From Pantoea sp. GD03673 (GTDB taxonomy: Bacteria; Pseudomonadota; Gammaproteobacteria; Enterobacterales; Enterobacteriaceae), in NCBI RefSeq assembly GCF_029844725.1, contig NZ_JAOCKJ010000012.1:1-64000 (forward strand): a DNA stretch of 64,000 bases, read 5' to 3'. The notes below the pieces were generated by a model that made no database searches, was not told the origin of the DNA, and worked only from the letters and a program-made list of their open reading frames with translations. Of this stretch, positions 51,912 through 60,349 are shown one piece after another. The number at the start of each line of letters is the position of its first letter. The stretch's first letter is position 1. The position numbers and the translations under genes were made by a program.

Positions 51912-51939
51912 TGATCAGTGGTTGATGATCAAATGATCA
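51912..51939. promoter_or_regulatory. three TGATCA (Dam) sites before cre
   Basis: TGATCA at 51912, 51926 and 51934. The P1 cre promoter is sensitive to Dam methylation; the clustered sites here would allow the same control. No -35/-10 pair was fixed. Confidence 0.5.
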
Positions 51940-52083
51940 GGTAAACGAAGCCGCTGGCAAAATGTATGCTTTCTGAGCGGTTTTGCATCAGGCGTCGCTA
52001 CGTGAAATCTGACGTATCACACCCCTGCTGTTTTCGTAGATTTCGCGTAGCGTTGTCTCTCTGATTTTGGATGAAATATATAA

Positions 52084-53115
52084 ATGAAACATCTGGCTCA
52101 AATAAAGACCGGCGCACTCCCGGCAGAATTAACGCAATTAACGCCGGAAGACATTGCAAATAACCTGCGCAGATTCATCGCAGATAAGGCCGCTTATTCC
52201 GAGAATACTTTCCGCGACCTGTTATCCGTTATCCGGCGCTGGGCCTTCTGGTGTAACGAGCGCGATGTGGGCTACCTGCCGATCGACCCCGAGCTGGCGC
52301 GGGAGTACTTTCTGCAGATGGCAGAAAGCGGCCTGGCATCGAGCACGATCGACAAACACTATGCCATGATGAACATGCTGTGCCGGGAAAGCGGCCTGCC
52401 GGATCTCCGGGGAAGCGTGGACCTGAAACGCTCAATGAAACGCATCCGCCGCGAGGCCGTGCTGCAGGGTGAACGCACCGGCCAGGCTGTGCCGTTCCGC
52501 CTGCCGGACCTGCAGCTGCTGTCGCACCTCATGGGCCGCTCCGACCGGCTGACCGATCAGCGCAACCTGGCATTTCTGTTTGTGGCCTACAACACCCTGT
52601 GCCGTATGTCCGAACTCAGCCGCATCCGGGTGCGCGACCTGGATATCAGCGACAGTGGCCATGTGGTGATCAACCTGTCACACACTAAAACGATGGTGAC
52701 GGCCGCGGGCGTGGTCAAGCACCTCAGCCGCGCCGCTGCCGGTCATCTGATGCACTGGCTGGAGCTGTCCGGGCTGATTCATCATCCGGACGCGATGGTT
52801 TTCGGCCCGGTCCGCCACAACAACACGGCTGGCGTGTCGGAAAAGCCAATGTCTGCACCGGCGACCGAGAAGATTTTCAAAGACGCATGGGATCTGCTGG
52901 GGAAAGAGCCGGTGCAGGACAACAAAGGCCGCTACGCCAAATGGTCCGGCCACAGCGCCCGCGTGGGTGCCGCTATGGATATGGCCGAACGTGACGCGAC
53001 GATTACTCAGATCATGCAGGAAGGCACCTGGCAGGATCCGAAAACCGTTATGCGCTACCTCCGCCGCTCTGAAAGTCAGAAAGGAAAAATGTCGGGAATA
53101 CTGGACGGAGAATAG
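52084..53115 (+). CDS. cre: Cre-type tyrosine recombinase
   Basis: 343 residues, exactly the length of P1 Cre. The catalytic residues are all present one position later than in P1: R174 (LCRMSELSRIRVRDL), K202 (SHTKTMVTAAG), H290-x2-R293 (SGHSARVGAAMDM), W316 (EGTWQD) and Y325 (VMRYLRR). It would resolve dimers of the plasmid prophage and circularise redundant DNA after infection, acting at the lox-like site upstream. The N-terminal domain (ENTFRDLLSVIRRWAFWCNER) also follows Cre. An inverted repeat TTTAGATTT/AAATCTAAA follows its stop. Confidence 0.95.
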   Translation: MKHLAQIKTGALPAELTQLTPEDIANNLRRFIADKAAYSENTFRDLLSVIRRWAFWCNERDVGYLPIDPELAREYFLQMAESGLASSTIDKHYAMMNMLCRESGLPDLRGSVDLKRSMKRIRREAVLQGERTGQAVPFRLPDLQLLSHLMGRSDRLTDQRNLAFLFVAYNTLCRMSELSRIRVRDLDISDSGHVVINLSHTKTMVTAAGVVKHLSRAAAGHLMHWLELSGLIHHPDAMVFGPVRHNNTAGVSEKPMSAPATEKIFKDAWDLLGKEPVQDNKGRYAKWSGHSARVGAAMDMAERDATITQIMQEGTWQDPKTVMRYLRRSESQKGKMSGILDGE

Positions 53116-53118
53116 AGA

Positions 53119-53140
53119 TTTAGATTTATTGAAATCTAAA
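53119..53140. promoter_or_regulatory. TTTAGATTT / AAATCTAAA palindrome after cre
   Basis: Nine-base inverted arms (53119-53127 and 53132-53140) around ATTG. It belongs to a family of TCTAAG/CTTAGA-type sites also present at 36350, 38245, 39634 and 56048, which suggests a common DNA-binding protein. It could also act as a weak terminator. Confidence 0.4.
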
Positions 53141-53208
53141 GAAATAATAATTGTAACGTTACCATTTATCCCCCACAATTCGGGCCATCCCGCATCCTGC
53201 GAATACCG

Positions 53209-53541
53209 ATGGCCAGACAACAAATCTTACTTACGCGCACGTTCTCCATTGACGGCCACCAGCTGACCTTTACCGCCATCGAGCGCGGCGGAGTGGCGCT
53301 GGTGGAATATGGCGTGTCTACGCTGTCAGAAGCCGCACCACTGCTGACCCTCGAAAAACCCAGGATCGACCAATACAGCGCCTGCTACTACGTGGAAAAC
53401 ATCACCGACCGCGCCGCAAATAAGCTACTGGAGTATTTCAGAAGTGAATTTGCCGCAGTTGTCGGGCTGGTGGACCGCGCTTTCACCCAGCAGGAAACCA
53501 ACACCTTAAGCAGCCGGGAACGGCTCTTTACGGGGAAATAA
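53209..53541 (+). CDS. unknown phage protein
   Basis: 110 residues; ATG 53209. Beta-rich first half (TRTFSIDGHQLTFTAIERGGVALVEYG), helical second half (ITDRAANKLLEYFRSEFAAVVG). Its stop overlaps the next start (TAATG). Two Chi octamers lie inside. Not recognised. Confidence 0.6.
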   Translation: MARQQILLTRTFSIDGHQLTFTAIERGGVALVEYGVSTLSEAAPLLTLEKPRIDQYSACYYVENITDRAANKLLEYFRSEFAAVVGLVDRAFTQQETNTLSSRERLFTGK

Positions 53542-53999
53542 TGTCTGTTACCGGCAACGTCGTTAACTTCTTCGTGGCTGTGGCAATGGCACACGACGTC
53601 TCTAACCCTATCGGCTCCTATACCAGCGGTTCCTACGTTGATTCCTGCACCGGGCAGTACTGGGGCGAGGAAATATTCAGGCACCCCAAAACCGTCGCAT
53701 CCCTCGCTAAATACGGCGCGATTGAGTACGCCCGCGACCCGGACCAGGGCGAAGTCATTCGCTTTGAAGACCGGCGCGAAGTGCTCAGCGAGTTTGCGCG
53801 TGGCTACGCCGACGCAGAGGACGGCCAGTGTACCGAGGAAGGCGCGATCGAGTCTGTCGTGCCGCATGCCTACCTATCAGGCGCGCAGTTCTGCCGCAGG
53901 CGCAATAAGCTGGGCGGCATGGCCTTCAGGCTGGATCAGGGGCGCGTGTGTCACGGCGTGGTGTGCGTTGATACGGGCGAGAAGTGGACGCAGGACTAA
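53541..53999 (+). CDS. unknown phage protein
   Basis: 152 residues, coupled to the preceding gene by TAATG. A hydrophobic start (GNVVNFFVAVAMAHD) is followed by acidic and aromatic residues, and C-terminal Cys residues (AQFCRRRNKLGG, GRVCHGVVCVD). No recognised motif. A good terminator follows. Confidence 0.6.
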   Translation: MSVTGNVVNFFVAVAMAHDVSNPIGSYTSGSYVDSCTGQYWGEEIFRHPKTVASLAKYGAIEYARDPDQGEVIRFEDRREVLSEFARGYADAEDGQCTEEGAIESVVPHAYLSGAQFCRRRNKLGGMAFRLDQGRVCHGVVCVDTGEKWTQD

Positions 54000-54004
54000 A
54001 GAAA

Positions 54005-54030
54005 AAGGGAGCCATTGCTGGCTCCCTTAT
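54005..54030. terminator. terminator
   Basis: AAGGGAGCCA (54005-54014), loop TTGC, TGGCTCCCTT (54019-54028). The A-run before and T/A-rich end after make it usable in both directions. Confidence 0.7.
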
Positions 54031-54106
54031 CCCGTTCGTTCTGGTTCAAACGTTAACCACTGGATGTAGGTATCCGAAATAAACCAATGGCAAGGATAAC
54101 AGAACA

Positions 54107-54598
54107 TTGAAGCGCCTTTTACCAAAACTTAAAGTTTTTCGCGCCCGATATCCGGAAACGGCCTCAGCTGTGCTGATGCTGCTGAAGGATGAGCGTATCG
54201 CCACGCGCCGCCGCTTTACCCGCGCCCTGCCGGACACGTCAACGCACGTCATCCGGGGAACGCTGCTGGACCTCCTGAAAAACGGACTGATCACGCGATC
54301 CATTGATAACGAGTACAGCCTGGCAGTGACGCCCGCTTATGCCGCCAGATTGACGCCCCTGAAAATGGGGAAGACCGAAGAGTACATTCTGATGCTGCTC
54401 GATCAGAACCGGTACATCACCGCCAGACAGGTGCGCCAGGAGTTTGACGTAAGCCATTCCCTCTTCCTGCAGTCCGTGAAGAAACTGATTGCACGCGGGC
54501 TGGTGGAGTACACAGACGTCCCTCTCTATGAGAACTCTGTCCGCAAGCGCCGCCATTACACCTTTAAATCACCGGAGTTAAGCCATGCCTCAAATTAA
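54107..54598 (+). CDS. double winged-helix DNA-binding protein
   Basis: 163 residues from TTG 54107, the only start that keeps the first helix; AAGGATAAC is upstream. It contains two winged-helix units: SAVLMLLKDERIATRRRFTRALPDTSTHVIRGTLLDLLKNGLITR and, after residue 85, YILMLLDQNRYITARQVRQEF with SHSLFLQSVKKLIARGLVEY. A regulator of the following dUTPase operon, which it overlaps by 14 bases, is likely. It could instead be the late activator of this phage; nothing in the sequence decides it. Confidence 0.65.
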   Translation: MKRLLPKLKVFRARYPETASAVLMLLKDERIATRRRFTRALPDTSTHVIRGTLLDLLKNGLITRSIDNEYSLAVTPAYAARLTPLKMGKTEEYILMLLDQNRYITARQVRQEFDVSHSLFLQSVKKLIARGLVEYTDVPLYENSVRKRRHYTFKSPELSHASN

Positions 54599-55175
54599 GA
54601 TCAAACGTCTCACACCAGACGCCAAACTGCCGTTCCGTGGTTCGGACGGCGCTGCAGCGTGGGATATCACCGCGCTGGACGTGAAAAATAACGTCGTACT
54701 GACTCAAGGCGCAACCCGTCAGCCGCGTGCGTGGTGGGTCACGACCGGACTGGCCGTGGAGATCCCATCTGGCTACTGCATGAAGATTTATCCTCGTTCC
54801 GGGCTGGCTGTGAACAACTTCCTGCGCCTGGCGAACAACGTGGCCATCATCGACAGCGATTATCGTGGCGAGATCAAACTGCGCATGATTGCCGATGAAG
54901 GCGGTCAGTTCATTGAGCCGAAGGCTGGCATGGTCATCGCGCAGGCAACGATCGAGAAAGTTGAGTCAGTCACCTGGAAAGAAGTCGATCAGCTGTCAGA
55001 AACTGCCCGTGGCGATGGCGGCTTTGGGTCTACTACGCCGGTACAGACCAACCCGACGCCTGTCGAAGACAATACCAGCACGACCGCTGCCGACTCGCAG
55101 GAACCCGCTCAGGCTGAAGAATCAGCGGTGAACGAAACCAGCACCAGCACCAGCACTAAGACCACCAGCAAATAA
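54585..55175 (+). CDS. dut: trimeric dUTPase with C-terminal tail
   Basis: 196 residues. All five motifs are visible: AAWDITA (1), YPRSGLAVN (2), NNVAIIDSDYRGEI (3), KAGMVIAQATI (4) and ARGDGGFGSTTPV (5). It hydrolyses dUTP to dUMP, keeping uracil out of phage DNA. Motif 3 lacks the usual G-V-I order (NVAIID) but keeps the catalytic Asp. After motif 5 there is an extra Thr/Ser/Glu-rich tail of about 45 residues. It is in an operon with the winged-helix gene before and an unknown gene after. Confidence 0.9.
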   Translation: MPQIKIKRLTPDAKLPFRGSDGAAAWDITALDVKNNVVLTQGATRQPRAWWVTTGLAVEIPSGYCMKIYPRSGLAVNNFLRLANNVAIIDSDYRGEIKLRMIADEGGQFIEPKAGMVIAQATIEKVESVTWKEVDQLSETARGDGGFGSTTPVQTNPTPVEDNTSTTAADSQEPAQAEESAVNETSTSTSTKTTSK

Positions 55176-55184
55176 GGCGCGATC

Positions 55185-55979
55185 ATGACTCAGTACATTA
55201 TCAGCAAGACCACGGCCATTGAGGTCAATGAGAAGAACGAGATCGTCCCGGCAAATCTTGAGATTGCGCTTGTGGCCGCACTGGGCTTTGAGCCGCAGGA
55301 AGTTGATGGCGTCACTGTGTGGGTTAACAAAGATGAGCGCTACTGGCTGCTCCACAGCCAGGAATTGCCGGAAGATGCCGCCAAACGTCAAGAAGCGGTA
55401 GACGCTATCAATGAGAAGACCGGCGCGCTGCCCCTGGCTCCGACGATGGACAAGAGCTTTGCGCAGCTGCTCATGCGTCAGATGTCGATGAACGTCACTG
55501 GCGAGGCGTTTGTGGACGGTTCGCTTACCGGCGCGTGGCGCGTTGAGACGGTCAGTCCATACATGCCTCATAATGCGCAGCTGCACGGCGTCCTCACTGG
55601 CAGGCTGCAGCATGTCAGCGTAGTGCATACCTCTCTGCCACTGGCTGTCTGCGTCCTGTTCCTCCAGGCGTTAGGCGTTGGCCAGCATGCTTACGTGTAT
55701 ATCCCGGATGGCGCAGAGGCCGAGCCACAGCTGATCTACATCACAGTTCAGAACGAGAAATCCCTGAAGGAAATGGCACCTGAAACGAGCCTTTTCCGCA
55801 TGGAAGGCCTGGACAAGTTTGCGGTTGTCGGACTGGATGCTGATATGGTTAAAGAGGCCATCGAAAAGGCGCAGCTGCAGCGCACTATCCTGCTGGCAAA
55901 GGCGAAAACCGACGCCCCACAGCCTCAGCCGGAGCTGGTGGCCGCAGCGGCAGCGGCTGAACCGCAAAAAGCGGAATAA
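55185..55979 (+). CDS. unknown phage protein downstream of dut
   Basis: 264 residues, 9 bases after dut. Alternating helix and strand, with ALPLAPTMDKSFAQLLMRQMSMNVTGEAFVDGSL in the middle and HVSVVHTSLPLAVCVLFLQALGVGQHAYVYIP, ending in an Ala-rich tail. No nucleotide or metal motif was seen. A nucleotide-metabolism role is only suggested by the operon. Confidence 0.55.
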   Translation: MTQYIISKTTAIEVNEKNEIVPANLEIALVAALGFEPQEVDGVTVWVNKDERYWLLHSQELPEDAAKRQEAVDAINEKTGALPLAPTMDKSFAQLLMRQMSMNVTGEAFVDGSLTGAWRVETVSPYMPHNAQLHGVLTGRLQHVSVVHTSLPLAVCVLFLQALGVGQHAYVYIPDGAEAEPQLIYITVQNEKSLKEMAPETSLFRMEGLDKFAVVGLDADMVKEAIEKAQLQRTILLAKAKTDAPQPQPELVAAAAAAEPQKAE

Positions 55980-56403
55980 AAGGCGTTAAGGCCTGCTGAA
56001 AACAGCCGGATAAAATGCTTCATGATGGCGCCAAAATACATTGATTAAATCTAAGGATTTTGTAATTTGTATATCGGATGTTTTTGCCTGATGTGCAATT
56101 AGCTTTTACTCTCCAAAGCCCCTTAACCGGGGCTTTTTTTATGCCGCCTAATCAGAAGTAGATGGAAGGTCTTTTGTCTTTTATGAAATTTTCAGTATCT
56201 GAAAGATGATGAAAGGTCTTTGAGTATTGATCGTACTGCAGGTATCTTGCACATGATGGTATTGGTACTTTGATAAAAAAATTAACAAGTTACTCAGAAC
56301 TTAAGAAGTGTTCTCTTATTGTATTATTAGTATCCTATTGTCTGACGTAGATTCGTGTCGTATAGTTACTGCATATTGTTATAACTTCTATCGGATACTA
56401 ACC
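55980..56403. other. non-coding region, terminator and accessory promoter
   Basis: It contains AAATCTAAGG at 56047 (a half-site of the CTAAGA family), the terminator AAAGCCCC/GGGGCTTT with T run at 56115-56140, and an AT-rich part with TAGTATCC (56328) and GGATACTA (56393) as inverted arms around the likely promoter of the next small ORF. Confidence 0.5.
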
Positions 56404-56559
56404 ATGTCCCCCGTACAAGCTAAACGAATGCAGCATGAACGTTACAACGCAGTAGCGGAGCAAGTATCACTTGGCCGCGCTGGATACAAGCCTGCCGTAA
56501 AAAGTCGTTTTAGTAAGTCCGCTAGCAATAAATTCGCTCATAACATCTCTTTTGCCTGA
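56404..56559 (+). CDS. 51-residue basic protein, possible partner of the nucleotidyltransferase
   Basis: ATG 56404 to TGA 56559 (MSPVQAKRMQHERYNAVAEQ ...), rich in Lys, Arg and His, with predicted helix then SKSASNKFAH tail. No clear ribosome site. It ends at the base before the open frame of the nucleotidyltransferase gene, so the two may be co-expressed like a toxin-antitoxin pair. Confidence 0.4.
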   Translation: MSPVQAKRMQHERYNAVAEQVSLGRAGYKPAVKSRFSKSASNKFAHNISFA

Positions 56560-56580
56560 TTGGTGTCTTTGAGGCAAAAT

Positions 56581-56607
56581 AAACCATCATTCGCTGATGG
56601 TTTTTTT
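56581..56607 (+). terminator. terminator-like hairpin at the nucleotidyltransferase start
   Basis: ACCATCA (56583-56589) pairs with TGATGGT (56595-56601), loop TTCGC, then seven T, with ATG at 56608 immediately after. It can stop transcripts of the small ORF or attenuate the next gene. Confidence 0.6.
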
Positions 56608-57600
56608 ATGTCTATTCAAAAAGTTATCCCTCCTTATGAGCAGATGTATCTGCTTAACCAGCAGCTGATCTGTAATGCTGACCAGCTCAAATGTGCGGTG
56701 GTCACTGTTGGCGGTCAGGCCGTGCAGTACTGGATTTCGTATTACTATGCTTTGTATCCCGATCGACTGCCCGACGAGCGTCTTACTACTTCTGTTGACT
56801 GCGATTACAGTGCCCGGAAGGACGATATTGCAGCTATAGCCAAGACACTCAATGTAAAGGCTTGGACGAACAAAGATGGCAATCCTCCATCCCTTGCTCA
56901 ATTCATGCTTATTGATCAAGATACAGATGACATCAAGCAGGCTGACGATCGTTTGTTTGCCATGCCAGATGCACCGGAAGTAGCAAATACGGTAGATGTC
57001 ATTGACAAACCGGGTGGCTTTGAACGAGTAGATTTTCTTGGGGAGAAACTTTACCTATACACCACTCCATTTTATGTAGCCGCCACCGGTCCTGATGTTC
57101 CGGAAATGCATGAAAAAGTCAGGGTACTGAATCCTGTTGCATGTATGCGCTCACGTTTTAGCAACCTTATAGATTTACGTCGGGATTCAACTGTTGAAAA
57201 CGCCCGAATTAATGCACTTAAAATCCCCTGTTTCTACTTCCTTTTAGAAGCATTTGACGAGCAGCCTTATAAAATTGCTCGTGAAATGTATATGGAGCTC
57301 TGGAAGCTGGCTGGCGATGAAAATTGTCTTCGACATCAAGCATTCTGGCATTGCTGGCAAGGGCCATTAATGAAGTTCCAGCAAAGCAACAATATTACCT
57401 TGTTGGAAGTGCTGGAAAAGGTGCATCAGTATCTAACCGAACATTTGGATGACTTTGAAATACCACCAGCATTTGTTGAAAAAGAGTTGCCGATTAAACT
57501 TGCGCAGCTACGTCAAAGGTTTGAGCAGTATATTGGGCTTAACTACGAACATGCGGCCAGAGCACGTCGCGGGTTTGAACGTAATCGCCGTGATGATTAG
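56608..57600 (+). CDS. nucleotidyltransferase-fold protein (AbiEii/DUF6036-like)
   Basis: 330 residues from ATG 56608; if TTG 56560 or GTG 56563 is used instead, 16 residues more. CAVVTVGGQAVQYWISYY and TTSVDCDYSARKDD have the GG..(x)..DxD layout of pol-beta-type nucleotidyltransferases. Helices follow, ending in a basic RARRGFERNRRDD. Related proteins are toxins or abortive infection factors. The AT-rich segment, terminator-like start and small upstream ORF point to an accessory module. Which nucleotide or target is used is unknown. Confidence 0.6.
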   Translation: MSIQKVIPPYEQMYLLNQQLICNADQLKCAVVTVGGQAVQYWISYYYALYPDRLPDERLTTSVDCDYSARKDDIAAIAKTLNVKAWTNKDGNPPSLAQFMLIDQDTDDIKQADDRLFAMPDAPEVANTVDVIDKPGGFERVDFLGEKLYLYTTPFYVAATGPDVPEMHEKVRVLNPVACMRSRFSNLIDLRRDSTVENARINALKIPCFYFLLEAFDEQPYKIAREMYMELWKLAGDENCLRHQAFWHCWQGPLMKFQQSNNITLLEVLEKVHQYLTEHLDDFEIPPAFVEKELPIKLAQLRQRFEQYIGLNYEHAARARRGFERNRRDD

Positions 57601-57727
57601 CTGTCATTTGACGTCATTACATTGCCTGTCTTAGTAGCACTGCTTTACTCTGAGCCAGGCATTATGCCTGCTGCGTCTTATACTCATCACAGGAGCCGTA
57701 TAACGCTGATCAGAATGGAGCATCGCA

Positions 57728-58105
57728 ATGGCCTTTCAGAGCCCCGCCCAGAACTACACTGAAACGCGCCTGAACCTGGGCGATCTGGTATCCCTTTCCC
57801 CCTTCTCAACCTATCTTATGCGCAGCGAATCCGACTGCCCCGGTGCCGGGATTGTCAAAGGGTCCGTGCTGGCCATCGATCGCGCCCTTACGCCGGCGCA
57901 CGGCCAGCTTATCGTGGCGGAGTTCGACGGCGAGCTGACACTGAGGCGACTGTTGCTCAATCCGGTTCCCGCCCTCCAGGCGCTGGACGCGGACGAGACA
58001 GTAATGCGGCTCGATGTGAGCCAGGAGCTTCCTGTGTGGGGTGTGGTGGCTTATGCCTTAACCGATGTGGCCGGGATCGGCTTTAATGGGCCTGCAGGAG
58101 ATTAA
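57728..58105 (+). CDS. humD: UmuD'-like protein without cleavage residues (HumD-like)
   Basis: 125 residues. AFQSPAQNYTETRLNLGDLV starts at the point where E. coli UmuD is cut to UmuD' (FPSPAADYVEQRIDLNQLL), so the cleavable N-terminus is absent. Aligning further, the UmuD Ser60 region GDSMIDGG reads SDCPGAG and the Lys97 region VKKL reads LRRL, so neither catalytic residue is in place. The protein is therefore a ready-made UmuD' that needs no RecA-induced self-cleavage. P1 encodes a similar HumD. It forms a subunit of a mutagenic polymerase with the next gene, which starts 2 bases after its stop. Confidence 0.85.
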   Translation: MAFQSPAQNYTETRLNLGDLVSLSPFSTYLMRSESDCPGAGIVKGSVLAIDRALTPAHGQLIVAEFDGELTLRRLLLNPVPALQALDADETVMRLDVSQELPVWGVVAYALTDVAGIGFNGPAGD

Positions 58106-58107
58106 GC

Positions 58108-59370
58108 ATGTTTGCGCTGGCCGATGCCAATAACTTCTATGCCTCCTGTGAAACCGTATTCAGGCCCGATCTGCGCGGTAAACCGATTGTCGTCGTTTCG
58201 AACAATGACGGCTGCGTGATCGCCCGTTCGGCGGAGGCAAAGCGCCTGGGAATCAAAATGGCGGCGCCGCTGTTTCTGAATGAGCGTTTTTTCAGGCAGA
58301 ACGGAGTGCATGTGTTTAGTTCCAATTATGAGCTGTACGGCGATATGTCGGCCCGGATGATGGCCATACTGGGCGAGATGGCTGCCGGACAGGAGGTTTA
58401 CTCTATCGACGAGTCATTTCTGGACGTCACCGGCATCAGCAATGTGATCCCGCTTGAGACGTTCGGACACCAGATGCGTGAGCGTATCCGGAAGGAAACA
58501 GGGCTGATAATTGGCGTAGGGTTTGGTCCAACGAAGACGCTGGCCAAGCTGGCTAACCATGCTGCGAAAAAATGGACGCAGACAAAGGGCGTGGTCGATT
58601 TATCCAGCCGGACCCGGCAGCGAAAGCTGCTTCACCTGACCGACGTCGGCGATATCTGGGGTATCGGCCCGCGCATTACCAAGCGCATGCACCAGCTGGG
58701 GATCACCACGGCTCTGCAGCTGGCGGACAGCAATATCAGCATGATCCGGAAAAACTTTGACGTCATCGTTGAGCGTACCACCCGCGAGCTCAATGGCGAG
58801 TCCTGCATCGCACTGGAAGACGCGCCGCCGCCGAAGCAGAACATCCTTAACTCACGCTCATTCGGTGAGAAGATCACGGAGCTGGAGGACATGAAGCAGG
58901 CCGTCACACTTTACGCCACCCGTGCCGGAGAAAAGCTGCGAGAACAGAACTCGCGTTGCAGGCATATCAGCGTGTCGATCGCTACCGCCAGGCACGCAAA
59001 CGAGCCTCAGTATTCGAATACCGCCTCATGCGTCTGCGACTACCCCACCAGCGACACGCGAGACATTATTGAGTCTGCGCTACGCGGGCTGAGCACTATC
59101 TGGCGCAACGGCTACCGGTATGCAAAAGCAGGCGTCATGCTGGGGGATTTTTATCAGTCTGGCGTGACGCAGTTTGACATGTTCAGTGAGCAGCAGCCGC
59201 GTGCAAATGCAGATGCTCTGATGGCCGCGCTGGACGCTATCAATCGCTCTGGAAGGGGGAAGGTATTCTTCGCGGGACAGGGGGAGCAAGACAGCGCGTG
59301 GCAGATGAAGAGGGAAATGCTTTCGCCTCGTTACACAACACGTTTAAAAGACATTCCCAAAATAAAGTAA
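58108..59370 (+). CDS. umuC: DNA polymerase V catalytic subunit (UmuC-like)
   Basis: 420 residues (E. coli UmuC 422). ALADANNFYASCETVFRP (catalytic Asp in the first motif), VVSNNDGCVIARS, YSIDESFLD (the Asp-Glu pair), GVGFGPTKTLAKLANHAAK and GIGPRITKRMHQLG (helix-hairpin-helix) are all present. A Y-family translesion enzyme that lets phage DNA be copied past damage. AGGAG precedes ATG 58108. With the cleavage-free UmuD' it forms a mutasome that is not limited by processing. No LexA box was found upstream. Confidence 0.95.
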   Translation: MFALADANNFYASCETVFRPDLRGKPIVVVSNNDGCVIARSAEAKRLGIKMAAPLFLNERFFRQNGVHVFSSNYELYGDMSARMMAILGEMAAGQEVYSIDESFLDVTGISNVIPLETFGHQMRERIRKETGLIIGVGFGPTKTLAKLANHAAKKWTQTKGVVDLSSRTRQRKLLHLTDVGDIWGIGPRITKRMHQLGITTALQLADSNISMIRKNFDVIVERTTRELNGESCIALEDAPPPKQNILNSRSFGEKITELEDMKQAVTLYATRAGEKLREQNSRCRHISVSIATARHANEPQYSNTASCVCDYPTSDTRDIIESALRGLSTIWRNGYRYAKAGVMLGDFYQSGVTQFDMFSEQQPRANADALMAALDAINRSGRGKVFFAGQGEQDSAWQMKREMLSPRYTTRLKDIPKIK

Positions 59371-59546
59371 TGTTAAATCCGTTTTCTTTAACGCTAATCA
59401 ATTCATCGCAGAGGCTTTACATCTCCAAAATCACAATCATTCGGTTGACTATGAACTTGTTTCAGCACGCTATTTAGCTAAAAAGGTTTCAATACATAAA
59501 GTCAGGCCTGAATGATTCCAAGCCTGACAAGAGATAATAAGTAAAA

Positions 59547-59843
59547 TCATTTAGGTGCAAGATTCCATTCACATGGGATTTTAGGCGGTGAAGAAGCGCA
59601 AATATTACAGCTATCGGTTGGTCCATCTCCCGCGTTACAAATACCCATCACGTATTTAGATGTAGTAGCAACAATAACCTTATCTGAACCGTGTAAGATA
59701 TGTTCTCTAGGCCTACATTCCCATTTAGCAAGGCACCGGGTATGGATTTGAGAAAACTTGTCACCTTTAACCCAGATACCCGGCTCAGAAAAAGCCAGGC
59801 TAGGCATGAGCACCAATAAAGCAAATATGGCACCGGTTGGCAT
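59547..59843 (-). CDS. secreted small Cys-rich protein
   Basis: 98 residues, minus strand. A signal peptide GAIFALLVLMPSLAFSEPG with a cut after ALAFS-type residues is followed by a mature part with six Cys (RCLAKWECRP, ICNAGDGPTDSCNICASS, IPCEW), which probably form disulfides in the periplasm. The start overlaps the stop of the acidic gene. It may alter the host surface. AT-rich, unlike the core genes. Confidence 0.6.
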   Translation of the reverse strand: MPTGAIFALLVLMPSLAFSEPGIWVKGDKFSQIHTRCLAKWECRPREHILHGSDKVIVATTSKYVMGICNAGDGPTDSCNICASSPPKIPCEWNLAPK

Positions 59844-60217
59844 TAGTCTCCGCCCCTATCATCAGGTTCATCATAATCCACTTTGTCATCCCTATCGCCG
59901 TAGTCAGTCGGGGGATCATCATCTTTAATTTCAGCCATTCCATCATCATCAGGATCTGGCACTACCGTTATATCTGAATTATCGTAGTCGCCATCTTTAT
60001 AATCTAAATGAACGCCATCATCGTCCTGATAAGTGTCAACAGGTTGATCATCCCCTGGTGCTTCAACTCTTCCAGTATCACCTGCAGAAACATATATATC
60101 TGGATGATCAGGCCGATCATCATCACCATCTGGTACATCCGATACTATTGGGTCAACTTTATTGATTAGAGGCATGAGAGCAACAAATAGAAACTGGCAC
60201 ATAAAATCACCTGTCAC
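59843..60217 (-). CDS. extremely acidic Asp-rich protein
   Basis: 124 residues, of which about a third are Asp, with hardly any Lys or Arg before the C-terminus: DVPDGDDDRPDHPDIYV, DTYQDDDGVHLDYKDGDYD, PDDDGMAEIKDDDPPTD. The N-terminal 20 residues are hydrophobic (FMCQFLFVALMPLINK), with a possible start at ATG 60202. The rest could imitate DNA or bind calcium. TAATG joins it to the next gene. The hydrophobic start rather argues for export. Confidence 0.55.
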   Translation of the reverse strand: MTGDFMCQFLFVALMPLINKVDPIVSDVPDGDDDRPDHPDIYVSAGDTGRVEAPGDDQPVDTYQDDDGVHLDYKDGDYDNSDITVVPDPDDDGMAEIKDDDPPTDYGDRDDKVDYDEPDDRGGD

Positions 60218-60349
60218 TAGTTCTAAAGGTTTTGACTGCTTAGGCTAAGCATCTATGAAAGTATGGATGTGATTAGCCAGCAATCAATACCTCATAGTTA
60301 CTATTTTTAACGTAACAGTTACACTCCTTCCAACTATAGTGAACAGCAC

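Noticed and set aside
57600-57727. LexA (SOS) box before the HumD/UmuC genes
   Set aside because: I looked for CTGT-N8-ACAG and did not find an acceptable match in this gap.
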